A stretch of DNA of 64,000 nucleotides from Romanomermis culicivorax (Eukaryota > Nematoda > Enoplea > Mermithida > Mermithidae), in the NCBI GenBank assembly GCA_963922205.1, contig CAWUHX010000281.1:186001-250000 (forward strand), in the 5' to 3' direction. Each line of letters begins with the position of its first letter. The first letter of the stretch is position 1. The notes under the pieces are model-generated. The model was given only the letters and a program-made list of their open reading frames with translations. It did not search any database and had not been told where the DNA came from. Made by a program: the position numbers and the translations under genes. This document shows, one piece after another, positions 53,501 through 61,142 of the stretch.

Positions 53501-55172
53501 GCATTCAAATTAATTTGTATAATAATATTAAATTTTTATTACATAATGATGTTGTTAAATTATAGTTTTATTAATTTAAAAGATCATCGAATTATATTAT
53601 TGAGTTATAATATTATTGAATAGTAATATTATCAAATTATGATATTATCAAATTAAGATGTTATCAAATTGCAATTGATTAATTTAAAATATTACTGAAT
53701 TTTTTATTAATTTTATCAATTTAAATAATTTTATAATTTTCACTGATTTTATTAATTTAATTAATTTTATTCATTCCATTGATTTATTAATTTTATTAAT
53801 TATATTAATCCTATTAATTTTCTTAATTTTCTAAAGTTTCTCAATTTGCTTGTTTTTACTAATTTCGATTTTATTAATTTTATAGATTTTAATAATTCTA
53901 TCGATTTTATTAATTTTATTGATTTTATTAATTCTATTGATTTTATTATACTATTGATTTTATCAATTTTATTGATTTTATCAATTTTATTGATTTTACT
54001 AATCTCATTAATTTTATACATTTTATTGATAACATATTTGTTATCAATTTTATGATTTTTATCACAAAATTTTTTTATTTATTTTTTCAATTATATTAAT
54101 AATATATTTTTGTTTGAGTTTCATCAATTTTATAATTAGAATGTTTTTGTTGGTTTTTTAATTCTATCAATATAATATTTCTATTGATTTTATGAATTTT
54201 ATTGAAAAAATGTATTTTACTGATTTTTTAATTTTATTGATTTTATTGAATTCATAAAATTTTGAACTGAATTCATGAAATTCTGAATTGAGTTCGAAAT
54301 AGATTTATGATTAATTTAAAACGACTTTAGAATGATTGAAATTTGAATTTGAATTGAATCTAATTAAATTTAAATTGAATTTAAATTGAATTTAAATTGA
54401 ATTTAAATTGAATTTAAATTGAATTTAAATTGAATTTAAATTGAATTTAAATTGAATTTAAATTGAATTTAAATTGAATTTAAATTGAATCTAATTAAAT
54501 GTAAATTGAATATAAATTGAATTCAAAATAAAATCAAATTCAATCAAATTTGATGCGAATAGGTAATATAGTTTAGTTTTATTGATTCAAAATTTGATTT
54601 CCATTGATTTAATATTCAATTTTTCTCGATTTAATCGATGTATAAACTTGATTTGATAAATTGATTTAATTGATATATAACTTTAATTTGACAAATAAGT
54701 AAATTTAATCGTACAGATTTATGGAATTCAATTTGCTGAATTAATGATTTTTAATTTTTTAAATCGATAAATTGAATTTGATCAATTTACAAATTCAATT
54801 TTATTAATTAGCAGATTTAATACAATAAAATCAAATTTGAATAAGTTAATAGCTTTTCAATTTTTAGAGCACTGGAAAATGGAAACTCTTCGGAAGCTGG
54901 AAAAATAAAAAATGAACTGGAGTCGCAACGAAAAACTAGCAAAAAATCTTCTTCTTCTGCGGCATCAGATCCGACAAAATATCAAATTAAATGGTTCAAG
55001 TAAGTTATCAAACTCCTAATCTACATTGTTGCAAAAAATCATGATAAATTTTCTTTTTTCCAGAGAAGTGAATCTACCATCGACTAATACAAAATCGTAC
55101 AAATTCAATCATCGATATTGGTCTTCGCAGAGTGCAAATTTTGAATCTGAAGATTTTGTACATTTATGGTGA
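26482..55172 (+). CDS. oxysterol-binding-protein-related protein, ORP3/6/7-like (gene model, 17 exons)
   Basis: Seventeen exons with consistent phases join to 826 codons plus stop. They encode the second half of a PH domain, a linker of about 330 residues and a complete OSBP-related lipid-transfer domain (ORD). ORPs move sterols or phospholipids between membranes at contact sites, often in exchange for PI4P. The family is identified by [71 protein letters not shown] and [11 protein letters not shown]. No ankyrin repeats are seen. The PH segment (IDLG..I.. then EEIFCLKV) most resembles the ORP3/6/7 group. Two changes stand out. The invariant VSHHPP reads VSQQPS, and KPFNP reads KPFDP; both sites contact PI4P in known structures. 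The first PH exons are missing from view. Introns reach about 8 kb and are full of repeats. Confidence 0.88.
26688..26853 (+). CDS. ORP exon: PH carboxyl helix
   Basis: Starts in phase 0 after atttag and ends in phase 1 before gtgcat. It encodes [19 protein letters not shown], the position of the PH carboxyl-terminal helix, followed by linker sequence. Confidence 0.8.
26907..27011 (+). CDS. ORP exon: linker
   Basis: Phase 1 to 1, ttccag acceptor and gtaaat donor. It encodes [20 protein letters not shown], with no known domain. Phase agrees with both neighbours. Confidence 0.75.
27430..28495. mobile_element. foldback DNA element with ~100-base inverted ends
   Basis: 27.43-27.54 kb (ACAGGGCCATACAGGGGG... 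GGGGTGTAGAAAGTAT) is repeated in reverse complement at 28.39-28.495 kb. Both ends carry a GGGGTGTAGAAAGTAT-like string, and internal subrepeats (GTGTAGAAAGTATA, CTTCAGGC.TACTTTCT) are present. No ORF is seen, so it is non-autonomous. It lies in the intron before exon 28529. The same end sequence recurs at 63475-63740, and part of the interior resembles 10500-10623. Confidence 0.65.
28529..28614 (+). CDS. ORP exon: linker coiled region
   Basis: Phase 1 to 0, ttttgcag acceptor and gtaagt donor. It encodes [18 protein letters not shown], which fits the short coiled coil after the PH domain in ORP3-type proteins. Confidence 0.8.
28737..28826 (+). CDS. ORP exon: linker
   Basis: Phase 0 to 0, tttcag acceptor and a weak gtagca donor. 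It encodes a Lys/Arg/Ser-rich segment ([17 protein letters not shown]). The open frame continues past the donor, so the exact end is less certain than for other exons. Confidence 0.65.
29225..29420 (+). repeat. tRNA-core SINE copy (S2)
   Basis: Plus-strand copy with GTGTTGTAGTAGTGC head, a shortened tRNA-like core (GGCTTGGTTAATGCACTGCC... GAGGCTTCGAGCCCC) and the TATCTGATGTGCCAGCCA tail. Confidence 0.65.
29440..29620 (+). repeat. tRNA-core SINE copy (S3), diverged
   Basis: Contains GTGGCTCAGTCGGTGCAGTGGG and AGAGTTCGAGCCCATCAC, A- and B-box-like, then TTTTTTTGGTATGCCAACCA. More diverged than S2; it may derive from a related family. Confidence 0.5.
29621..30400. other. intronic, no gene seen
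   Basis: No supported exon. 29.76-29.94 kb is GC-richer with short GTGTG-type repeats. Confidence 0.35.
30401..30610 (-). repeat. tRNA-core SINE copy (S4)
   Basis: Minus-strand copy. Its core (about 30450-30530) keeps TTAGCACAGTTGGATAGCAC, CCTTGTATGCAG and the B-box-like GAAGTTCGAGGCTTCAAGCCC. Confidence 0.75.
30650..30858 (-). repeat. tRNA-core SINE copy (S5)
   Basis: Minus-strand copy about 40 bases after S4. Core with TTAGCGCAGTTGGATAGCAC, CTTGTATGCAG and GGGTTCGAGCCCC; both flanking modules are present. Confidence 0.75.
30945..31194 (+). CDS. ORP exon: Ser/Lys-rich linker
   Basis: 83 codons plus one base, phase 0 to 1, between ccaacag and gtgagt. It encodes [20 protein letters not shown] and [18 protein letters not shown]. 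The second part fits the region just before the ORD in ORP3-like proteins. Many Ser and basic residues suggest phosphorylation control, by inference only. Confidence 0.8.
31253..31377 (+). CDS. ORP exon: linker
   Basis: Phase 1 to 0, attttag acceptor and gtaagt donor. It encodes [20 protein letters not shown] and [13 protein letters not shown], amphipathic and without a recognised motif. Confidence 0.8.
31378..31911. other. intronic, no gene seen
   Basis: No repeat family or exon recognised. Confidence 0.35.
31912..32124 (-). repeat. tRNA-core SINE copy (S6)
   Basis: Minus-strand copy with TTAGCGCAGTTAGATAGCAG, CCTTGTATGCAG, a B-box-like GAGGATTCGAGCCCC and the usual flanks. Confidence 0.72.
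32125..32860. other. intronic, no gene seen
   Basis: 32.72-32.83 kb has imperfect repeats of a TGGCTGAAATGA-like unit directly before the TTAGGC array. This may be a decayed form of the short-unit arrays seen beside other TTAGGC blocks. Confidence 0.3.
32861..33629 (+). repeat. interstitial telomeric array (TTAGGC)n, about 770 bases
   Basis: About 125 tandem TTAGGC units, with variants (TCAGGC, TTGGGC, TTAATC, a one-base slip near 33331) increasing toward the right end. TTAGGC is the nematode telomere unit. It lies inside an ORP intron and cannot be a chromosome end here. The long Leu/Arg or Gly/Leu ORFs over it are artefacts. Confidence 0.95.
33818..34148 (+). CDS. ORP exon: linker before the ORD
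   Basis: 110 codons plus one base, phase 0 to 1, between tcaacag and gtaaga. It encodes a Ser/Pro/Gly-rich segment ([20 protein letters not shown]) and an acidic SDDSDFEM. It is clearly more GC-rich than the introns, as expected for coding sequence. An acidic tract before a Phe could be a phospho-FFAT-like ER-contact motif, but the match is weak. Confidence 0.8.
34149..34974. other. intronic, no gene seen
   Basis: AT-rich; several ATTACTGTAG-type short repeats (34.62, 34.79, 34.92 kb). Confidence 0.35.
34975..37975. repeat. diverged ~105-base satellite, interrupted
   Basis: Units carry GACAGTCGCCGATGAAATTCC, GGCGACAATCGGCGACTGT-like and GATTTTTTCACTTCTGAATTG-like strings. Nearly regular starts near 37077, 37163, 37273, 37383, 37477, 37576, 37689, 37788 and 37898 give a period of about 105 bases. 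Units also occur at 34975-35090 and 35994-36270. The array is broken by the 0.9 kb element at 35091 and by unrelated sequence at 36.29-37.06 kb. Confidence 0.65.
35091..35993 (+). mobile_element. 0.9 kb LTR-like repeat, copy 1
   Basis: Begins TGTAACGACC and ends GGTACGTTACA, with short inverted ends in TG...CA form. It contains AATAAA before the end and matches 40975-41866 over its length. This suits a solo LTR or a non-autonomous DNA element. It sits inside the satellite. No clear target duplication. Confidence 0.6.
37976..38998. repeat. tandem array, five ~209-base units
   Basis: Units start with GGGCTTCCTGGGTGG near 37983, 38188, 38400, 38612 and 38819. Each contains GGCCAATGTCGGGGTAGGTG, CTCAACAAAAATGGCTGGG, ATGGATTGGCAGAAACATCA and a C/G-rich junction. 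The lack of stops in both strands produces long ORFs of repeated peptides, which I take as artefacts of the repeat. Confidence 0.85.
38999..39790. other. intronic: low-complexity GATC-type repeats
   Basis: 39.12-39.29 kb is made of imperfect GATCAAAA/TTGATCTAGATCAAAA units. 39.39-39.52 kb has GGATCCG-type repeats. A short GCCCCAAAAA repeat lies at 39.70 kb. No exon seen. Confidence 0.5.
39791..40360. repeat. diverged ~105-base satellite, right part
   Basis: Further units of the satellite at 34.97-37.98 kb, with the same GATGAAATTCC, GGCGACAGTTG and CTTCTGAATTTGG strings. The 209-base array therefore appears to interrupt one long satellite. Confidence 0.6.
40361..40974. other. intronic, no gene seen
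   Basis: Near 40.38-40.44 and 40.70-40.78 kb an inverted pair (CAAAACTAACC...GGGACGCGTCCTGGACGCG; CGAGTCCTGGACGCGACCGG...GGTTAGTTTCGCC) suggests the ends of a small unidentified MITE of about 400 bases. Confidence 0.4.
40975..41866 (+). mobile_element. 0.9 kb LTR-like repeat, copy 2
   Basis: Starts TGTAACGACCAG and ends GGTACGTTACA; collinear with 35091-35993 and has the same AATAAAGTACTTCAC segment. No target duplication seen. Confidence 0.6.
41867..42527. other. intronic, no gene seen
   Basis: Ordinary AT-rich intron up to the ORD exon at 42528. Confidence 0.4.
42528..42733 (+). CDS. ORP exon: start of lipid-transfer domain
   Basis: Phase 1 to 0, tttttag acceptor and gtatat donor. It encodes [20 protein letters not shown] and [21 protein letters not shown], the lid and first strand of the ORD. 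This segment gives the clearest family match. Confidence 0.92.
42790..42864 (+). CDS. ORP exon: ORD helix
   Basis: 25 codons, phase 0 to 0, ttacag acceptor and gtaatt donor. It encodes [20 protein letters not shown], the CEELEYSELLDKA-type helix of the family. Confidence 0.92.
43387..43524 (+). CDS. ORP exon: sterol/PI4P pocket, [11 protein letters not shown]
   Basis: 46 codons, phase 0 to 0, cttcag acceptor and gtaaga donor. It encodes [20 protein letters not shown], then LLGETY and WKFIAEH. Family members have KPxNP here; the Asn that contacts the PI4P head group in the yeast Osh4 structure is replaced by Asp. Confidence 0.92.
43525..44284. other. intronic, no gene seen
   Basis: No repeats or exon recognised before the foldback copy at 44.29 kb. 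Confidence 0.35.
44285..44815. mobile_element. telomere-repeat-cored element, partial copy (C)
   Basis: A one-sided copy. About 16 units of the GACAAYTGAGCGCC type (44300-44527) are followed by (GCCTAA)n from 44531 to 44813, then unrelated sequence. The first bases (GGTACACAGGGG) resemble the ends of the full copies. The second, inverted array is missing, so the copy is truncated or rearranged. Confidence 0.7.
45500..46110. other. unidentified insertion within the mariner
   Basis: The transposase fragments are separated here by about 0.6 kb of unrelated sequence with a TAATAATA-rich part (45.86-45.90 kb). Ends not resolved. Confidence 0.4.
46428..47250. mobile_element. telomere-repeat-cored foldback element, full copy (B)
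   Basis: 823 bases flanked by the direct repeat GGAAATGAT (46419-46427 and 47251-47259). The left arm holds about 16 units like GACAACTGAGCGCC (46436-46672). A short conserved spacer (CGACTATTTAATG) and (TTAGGC)n at 46711-46796 follow. A ~170-base middle contains the spacer in reverse complement, and then the inverted arm of CGGCGCTCAGTTGTC units (46966-47246) completes the copy. The ends TGTGACCCGATAATTGAG and GGTACACCGACAATTGAG (reverse strand) match over the last 12 bases. No ORF is credible. It is inserted in the mariner pseudogene. The 8-9 base duplication and repeat-built inverted ends suggest a MULE- or hAT-dependent non-autonomous element. Confidence 0.85.
47365..47570 (+). repeat. 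tRNA-core SINE copy (S7)
   Basis: Plus-strand copy with head (GTGTTGTAGTGGTGC), tRNA-like core and tail (TTTTTTCTGACACTCCGG... GTGGATTTGG). It is inserted in the mariner pseudogene between the amino HTH region and the core. Confidence 0.8.
47459..47532 (+). tRNA. tRNA-like core of SINE, intact cloverleaf (UGU anticodon)
   Basis: 74 bases fold as a tRNA. The acceptor GCTCGGT pairs perfectly with ACCGAGC, plus discriminator A. The D stem is GTGC/GCGC. The anticodon stem TCTGC/GCAGA has the loop CTTGTAT (anticodon TGT). The T arm GAGGG-TTCGAGC-CCCAC has one mismatch. A run of T follows at once (47534-47540), a pol III terminator. Because the same core recurs inside repeat copies, it is most likely the SINE promoter module and not a functional tRNA-Thr, though it could still be transcribed and folded. 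Confidence 0.45.
47830..48039. other. intronic, no gene seen
   Basis: Short intron remainder between the mariner and the next ORP exon. Confidence 0.35.
48040..48182 (+). CDS. ORP exon: signature segment, VSQQPS variant
   Basis: Phase 0 to 2, catag acceptor and gtaaat donor. It encodes [20 protein letters not shown], then [10 protein letters not shown]. The alignment to the OSBP signature VSHHPPISACHAE and to the FWGKS that follows is unmistakable. Both histidines are replaced by Gln (CAG CAG) and the second Pro by Ser. The His pair binds PI4P phosphate in family structures. Confidence 0.85.
48235..48373 (+). CDS. ORP exon: ORD core
   Basis: Phase 2 to 0, ttgcag acceptor and gtaagt donor. 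It encodes [20 protein letters not shown] and [20 protein letters not shown], matching the family's WNKVTS.IHN and HYGEI...C segments. Confidence 0.93.
48374..49664 (+). repeat. heptamer array (AGAAAAC)n, ~1.29 kb
   Basis: It begins six bases into the intron, just after the donor. AGAAAAC units include two blocks of AACGGAA variants (48.95-49.03 and 49.48-49.57 kb) in near-identical context, so a ~0.5 kb higher-order duplication is present. Long Lys/Thr/Glu or Phe/Ser/Val ORFs here are artefacts. Confidence 0.9.
49665..52930 (+). repeat. pyrimidine array (TTTTTCTGTTTCTG)n and degenerate tail
   Basis: A regular 14-base unit, TTTTTCTGTTTCTG, runs at about 49.80-51.91 kb, then increasingly irregular CTGTTTTT sequence to about 52.93 kb. 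Because CTGTTTT is the complement of AAAACAG, this tract is inverted relative to the preceding AGAAAAC array. The whole lies in one ORP intron. Confidence 0.9.
53063..53213 (+). CDS. ORP exon: ORD
   Basis: Phase 0 to 1, ttccag acceptor and gtattc donor. It encodes [20 protein letters not shown] and [13 protein letters not shown], corresponding to EGTVFD..GK..HRLFGKW in relatives. Confidence 0.92.
53278..53395 (+). CDS. ORP exon: [14 protein letters not shown]
   Basis: Phase 1 to 2, ttctag acceptor and gtattt donor. It encodes [14 protein letters not shown] and [12 protein letters not shown], highly conserved in ORPs. Confidence 0.93.
53396..54867. other. extremely AT-rich intron with 11-base repeat
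   Basis: 53.5-54.85 kb is almost only A and T, with ATTTTATTGATTTTATTAATT-like units. At about 54365-54495 an 11-base unit TTTAAATTGAA repeats about 11 times almost perfectly. Confidence 0.8.
54868..54999 (+). CDS. ORP exon: ORD carboxyl helix
   Basis: Phase 2 to 2, tttttag acceptor and gtaagt donor. It encodes [20 protein letters not shown], the K...E..QR helix that closes the pocket in relatives, then a Ser-rich insert and YQIKWFK. Confidence 0.88.
55064..55172 (+). CDS. ORP exon: carboxyl terminus and stop
   Basis: Phase 2 start after ttttccag. It encodes [20 protein letters not shown] then VHLW and TGA (55170-55172). The short ending with Trp as last residue suits the ORP3-like group. 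Confidence 0.88.
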
Positions 55173-55186
55173 TAACTTTCATATTA

Positions 55187-55192
55187 AATAAA
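55187..55192 (+). terminator. polyadenylation signal of ORP gene
   Basis: AATAAA 15 bases after the stop codon; a short 3' untranslated region is common in nematodes. Confidence 0.6.
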
Positions 55193-55584
55193 TCACATAC
55201 ATTGCTTGATTTGAGAAATGCAATATAAATGCAAACTTGCAGGCACGACAGGTGCTCAAGGATATCCAAGACCTCCATTGCAGATAATCTAAAAATGCCC
55301 ATTACAGCTGAAGTTTGTTACATCTACAAAAATATTGCTTGTCCTGATGAAGCTAATGCTCATTGAAAAGCATAAAACAAGTTAGCTTACATGAGTGTTG
55401 TAGTGTGTTTCCGCCAATTTGCAAGAGTTTACGAAATTTGTCATTTATGTGAAGAGGCGCGCAAGTCCAAAGTGGAGTGAGCTACACGGACCATTGAAGG
55501 GCGTTTTACTGTAGCTCAAATTCCGCACGCGTGCAGTGGGTTTGCTCTTATTATTGTGTGTTATATGTTTTTTGTACTAGTACG

Positions 55585-55910
55585 GTGCACCGACAATTGA
55601 GCACCAGACAATTGAGCGCCGACAATTGAGCATCAACAACTGAGCGCAAGACAATTGAGCACCGTGACAACTGAGCGTCAGACATTTGAGCGCGGACAAA
55701 CTGAGCACCGACTATTTAATGCATTATAATTGAGCGTTTTTTTAATTTACTGAGGCCTAAGCCTAAGCCTAAGCCAAAGCCTAAGACTAAGCCTAAGCCT
55801 AAGCCTAAGCCTAAGCCTAAGCCTAAGCCTAAACATAAGCCTAAGCCTAAGCCTAAGCCTAAGCCTAAGCCTAAGCCTAAGCCTAAGCCTAAGCCTAAGC
55901 CTAAGCCTAA
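55585..55910. mobile_element. telomere-repeat-cored element, copy A', cut by the assembly gap
   Basis: Preceded by ACTAGTACG (55576-55584). Left arm of GACAATTGAGCRCC units, conserved spacer (CGACTATTTAATGCATTATA), then (GCCTAA)n running into the N block. Same sequence as the copy at 60817. Confidence 0.85.
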
Positions 55911-56010
55911 NNNNNNNNNNNNNNNNNNNNNNNNNNNNNNNNNNNNNNNNNNNNNNNNNNNNNNNNNNNNNNNNNNNNNNNNNNNNNNNNNNNNNNNNNN
56001 NNNNNNNNNN
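55911..56010. other. assembly gap, 100 N
   Basis: Exactly 100 N, a conventional placeholder for a gap of unknown size. It separates a TTAGGC array from a TTTTTCTG array. Confidence 0.99.
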
Positions 56011-59000
56011 TGTTTTTCTGTTTCTGTTTCTGTTTTTCTGTTTCTGTTTCTGTTTTTCTGTTTCTGTTTTTCTGTTTCTGTTTTTCTGTTTCTGTTTTTC
56101 TGTTTCTGCTTTTCTGTCTCTGTTTTCTGGTTCTGTTTTTCTGTTTCTGTTTTTTCTGTTTCTGTTTTTCTGTTTCTGTTTTTCTGTTTCTGTTTTCTGT
56201 TTCTGTTTTCTGTTTTTCTGTTTCTGTTTTTCTGTTTCTGTTTTTCTGTTTCTGTTTTCTGTTTCTAATTTTCTGTTTCTGTTTTTCTGTTTCTGTTTTT
56301 CTGTTTCTGTTTTTCTGTTTCTGTTTTTTCTGTTTCTGTTTTTCTGTTCTGTTTTCTGTTTCTGTTTTTCTGTTTCTGTTTTTCTGTTTCTGTTTTTCTG
56401 TTTCTGTTTTTCTGTTTCTGTTTTTCTGTTTCTGTTTTTCTGTTTCTGTTTTTCTGTTTCTGTTTTTCTGTTTCTGTTTTTCTGTTTCTGTTTTTCTGTT
56501 CCTGTTTTTCTGTTTCTGTTTTTCTGTTTCTGTTTTTCTGTCTCCGTTTTTCTGTTTCTGTTTTTCTGTTTCTGTTTTTCTTTTTTCTTTTTCTGTTTCT
56601 GTTTTTCTCTTTCTGTTTTTCTGTTTCTGTTTTTCTGTTTCTGTTTTTCTGTTTCTGTTTTTCTGTTTCTGTTTTTCTGTTTCTGTTTTTCTTTTTCTGT
56701 TTCTGTTTTTCTGTTTCTGTTTTTCTGTTTCTGTTTTTCTGTTTCTGTTTTTCTGTTTCTGTTTTTCTGTTTCTGTTTTTCTGTTTCTGTTTTCTGTTTT
56801 TCTGTTTCTGTTTTTCTGTTTCTGTTTTTCTGTTTCTGTTTCTCTGTTTCTGTTTTTCTGTTTCTGTTTTTCTGTTTCTGTTTTTCTGTTTCTGTTTTTC
56901 TGTTTCTGTTTTTCTGTCTCTGTTTTTCTGTTTCTGTTTTTCTGTTTCTGTTTTTCTGTTTCTGTTTTCCTGTTTCTGTTTTCTGTTTCTGTTTTTCTGT
57001 TTCTGTTTTTCTGTTTCTCTTTTTCTCGTTCTGTTTTTCTGTTTCTGTTTTTCTGTTTCTGTTTCTCTGTTTCTGTTTTCTGTTTCTCTTTTTCTGTTTC
57101 TGTTTTTCTGTTTCTGTTTTTCTGTTCCTGTTTTTCTCTTTTTTTTGTTTCTCAATTTTTTCGGTTTTCTCTGTTGTCTCTGTTTTTTCTGTTTTTCTGC
57201 TACCCCTGTTTTTTTTTGTTTTGCCATTTTTTCCGTTTTGGTTTTTTCAAGTTTGAATGTTTTTTTTCTTTTCCTTGTTTTTTTCTCGTTTTTCTGCTGT
57301 TTTCTACTTTTTTCTGTTTTTTCCCTTTTTTCAGTTTTTCAGTTTCTACTGTTTTTTCGGTTTATTCAGCATTCATCTGTTTTGTGTATTTTTTCTGTTT
57401 TCTCTGTTTTTTCCGTTTTATCAATTTTTCTTGTTTTTGGTTTTTTTTAGTTTTTCCAGTTTTTACCTGTTTTTTCTGTTTTTATCTGTTTTTCTCTGTT
57501 TTTCCCTGTTTTTTCCTATTTTCTTTGTTTTTTTCTGTTTTAGTTTTTTCAGTTTTTACTATTTTCCTATTTTTCCTGTTTTTTTTGTCATCCAATTTTT
57601 TCTGTTTTTTCTGTTTTTTTCCATTTTTCTGTTCTGCCTTCTTTTGTTTTTAGCGTTTTTTCTGTTCTTTTCTGTGTTTTCTGTTTTTCTGTTTCTCTGT
57701 TTTTTATGTTTTCTTTGTTTTTTTCTGTTTGCTATGTTTTTACTGTTTTTTATGTTTCTTCTGTTTCACAGTTTTTTCTGTTATTTCTGTTTTTTAGTTT
57801 GTTCAGTTTTGTTAGTTTTTAGCTGTTTTTCGGTTTATTTTGTTTCTCTGTTATAATTTTTTTTCTTCTTTTGTATTTTTGTGTTTTCTGTGGTTTTCCT
57901 ATTCTCCGTTTTATTTGTTTCCCTGTGTTCTTTATTTTTGTCAGTTATACTTTTTTTACTGTTGCTGTTTTTTTCTATTTTTTTCTCCGCTTTTCTTCTG
58001 TTTTTTGTCTGTTTTCTCTGTTTTTCGGTTTTTACTGTTGTCTCTGTTTTTCGGTTTTTACTGTTGTCTCTGTTTTCCAAGTTTTTTCTGTCTTATCGGT
58101 TTTTCAGTATTTTCAGTTTTTCAGTTTTTCTCTGTATTTTTTCTGGTTTTGATCTGTTGTATTATATAAGCCATGGGTAACAGGTAAAATTTGGGTAATT
58201 TAATGCATTGAATGGTCATGCATAAAAATAGGGATGATCTCGTTATTTGTTCCATTACATAATCTTATATATCTAATTCAAGATTTTCTTCCAGTCTCAT
58301 AATGGCCATACCGGTGATGGGAATAACGTGGATGGAAAAATTTATGGTCCCAACGGGTCAGTGATTCATATTCTATTCGGAAATTGGACAACATTTCTCA
58401 ACATGCTTCTACCGGACGGTTCACCACAAGAAGTCTGGAGAGCAAGTATTCATGATTTTTAGGGTAAAATGAAATATCTCTTTAACTATTCTTTTTCATA
58501 CATTTCTAGATCCATTGCCCGATGGAGCTGCTAAATATTACGGTTTCAATTCGCTCGCAATGTGCTTGAATGAAATTCTGCAAGAAAATTTGCCACCAAC
58601 AGATAGCAGGTTCAGGCCTGATATAAGGTATTTGCTATTTTATGACACAAATTCAGAATGTACGGCCTGCAGCAGTTTCAATAAGATGTTCAATCTAATC
58701 TTTCTCTTTTTTAAAGTTTTCAAAATATTTTAGCATTCAAATTAATTTGTATAATAATATTAAATTTTTATTACATAATGATGTTGTTAAATTATAGTTT
58801 TATTAATTTAAAAGATCATCGAATTATATTATTGAGTTATAATATTATTGAATAGTAATATTATCAAATTATGATATTATCAAATTAAGATGTTATCAAA
58901 TTGCAATTGATTAATTTAAAATATTACTGAATTTTTTATTAATTTTATCAATTTAAATAATTTTATAATTTTCACTGATTTTATTAATTTAATTAATTTT

Positions 59001-61142
59001 ATTCATTCCATTGATTTTATTAATTTTATTAATTATATTAATCCTATTAATTTTCTTAATTTTCTAAAGTTTCTCAATTTGCTTGTTTTTACTAATTTCG
59101 ATTTTATTAATTTTATAGATTTTAATAATTCTATCGATTTTATTAATTTTATTGATTTTATTAATTCTATTGATTTTATTATACTATTGATTTTATCAAT
59201 TTTATTGATTTTATCAATTTTATTGATTTTACTAATCTCATTAATTTTATACATTTTATTGATAACATATTTGTTATCAATTTTATGATTTTTATCACAA
59301 AATTTTTTTATTTATTTTTTCAATTATATTAATAATATATTTTTGTTTGAGTTTCATCAATTTTATAATTAGAATGTTTTTGTTGGTTTTTTAATTCTAT
59401 CAATATAATATTTCTATTGATTTTATGAATTTTATTGAAAAAATGTATTTTACTGATTTTTTAATTTTATTGATTTTATTGAATTCATAAAATTTTGAAC
59501 TGAATTCATGAAATTCTGAATTGAGTTCGAAATAGATTTATGATTAATTTAAAACGACTTTAGAATGATTGAAATTTGAATTTGAATTGAATCTAATTAA
59601 ATTTAAATTGAATTTAAATTGAATTTAAATTGAATTTAAATTGAATTTAAATTGAATTTAAATTGAATTTAAATTGAATTTAAATTGAATTTAAATTGAA
59701 TTTAAATTGAATTTAAATTGAATCTAATTAAATGTAAATTGAATATAAATTGAATTCAAAATAAAATCAAATTCAATCAAATTTGATGCGAATAGGTAAT
59801 ATAGTTTAGTTTTATTGATTCAAAATTTGATTTCCATTGATTTAATATTCAATTTTTCTCGATTTAATCGATGTATAAACTTGATTTGATAAATTGATTT
59901 AATTGATATATAACTTTAATTTGACAAATAAGTAAATTTAATCGTACAGATTTATGGAATTCAATTTGCTGAATTAATGATTTTTAATTTTTTAAATCGA
60001 TAAATTGAATTTGATCAATTTACAAATTCAATTTTATTAATTAGCAGATTTAATACAATAAAATCAAATTTGAATAAGTTAATAGCTTTTCAATTTTTAG
60101 AGCACTGGAAAATGGAAACTCTTCGGAAGCTGGAAAATAAAAAATGAACTGGAGTCGCAACGAAAAACTAGCAAAAAATCTTCTTCTTCTGCGGCATCAG
60201 ATCCGACAAAATATCAAATTAAATGGTTCAAGTAAGTTATCAAACTCCTAATCTACATTGTTGCAAAAAATCATGATAAATTTTCTTTTTTCCAGAGAAG
60301 TGAATCTACCATCGACTAATACAAAATCGTACAAATTCAATCATCGATATTGGTCTTCGCAGAGTGCAAATTTTGAATCTGAAGATTTTGTACATTTATG
60401 GTGATAACTTTCATATTAAATAAATCACATACATTGCTTGATTTGAGAAATGCAATATAAATGCAAACTTGCAGGCACGACAGGTGCTCAAGGATATCCA
60501 AGACCTCCATTGCAGATAATCTAAAAATGCCCATTACAGCTGAAGTTTGTTACATCTACAAAAATATTGCTTGTCCTGATGAAGCTAATGCTCATTGAAA
60601 AGCATAAAACAAGTTAGCTTACATGAGTGTTGTAGTGTGTTTCCGCCAATTTGCAAGAGTTTACGAAATTTGTCATTTATGTGAAGAGGCGCGCAAGTCC
60701 AAAGTGGAGTGAGCTACACGGACCATTGAAGGGCGTTTTACTGTAGCTCAAATTCCGCACGCGTGCAGTGGGTTTGCTCTTATTATTGTGTGTTATATGT
60801 TTTTTGTACTAGTACGGTGCACCGACAATTGAGCACCAGACAATTGAGCGCCGACAATTGAGCATCAACAACTGAGCGCAAGACAATTGAGCACCGTGAC
60901 AACTGAGCGTCAGACATTTGAGCGCGGACAACTGAGCACCGACTATTTAATGCATTATAATTGAGCGTTTTTTTTAATTTACTGAGGCCTAAGCCTAAGC
61001 CTAAGCCAAAGCCTAAGACTAAGCCTAAGCCTAAGCCTAAGCCTAAGCCTAAGCCTAAGCCTAAACATAAGCCTAAGCCTAAGCCTAAGCCTAAGCCTAA
61101 GCCTAAGCCTAAGCCTAAGCCTAAGCCTAAGCCTAAGCCTAA
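56011..61142 (+). repeat. near-identical second copy of 50.77-55.91 kb
   Basis: Offset is 5231-5233 bases throughout. The T-rich array, ORP exons, AT-rich intron and left arm of the telomere-cored element all recur in the same order. The differences noticed are mainly one-base changes in homopolymers. The pattern points to allelic or duplicated scaffolding. Confidence 0.9.
58295..60404 (+). pseudogene. second copy of the last four ORP exons
   Basis: Exons at 58295-58445, 58510-58627, 60101-60231 and 60296-60404 duplicate those at 53063-55172. In the third, an A run is one base shorter than in copy 1. This shifts the frame and creates TAA at 60138-60140, removing the end of the ORD. The shift could be a sequencing error, since it lies in a homopolymer. 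There is no promoter or upstream exon for this copy. Confidence 0.8.

Noticed and set aside
58295..60404. True tandem duplication of the ORP 3' end
   Set aside because: Constant offset, mainly homopolymer differences and an adjoining 100-N gap make an assembly or allelic duplicate more likely; kept as a finding to verify.
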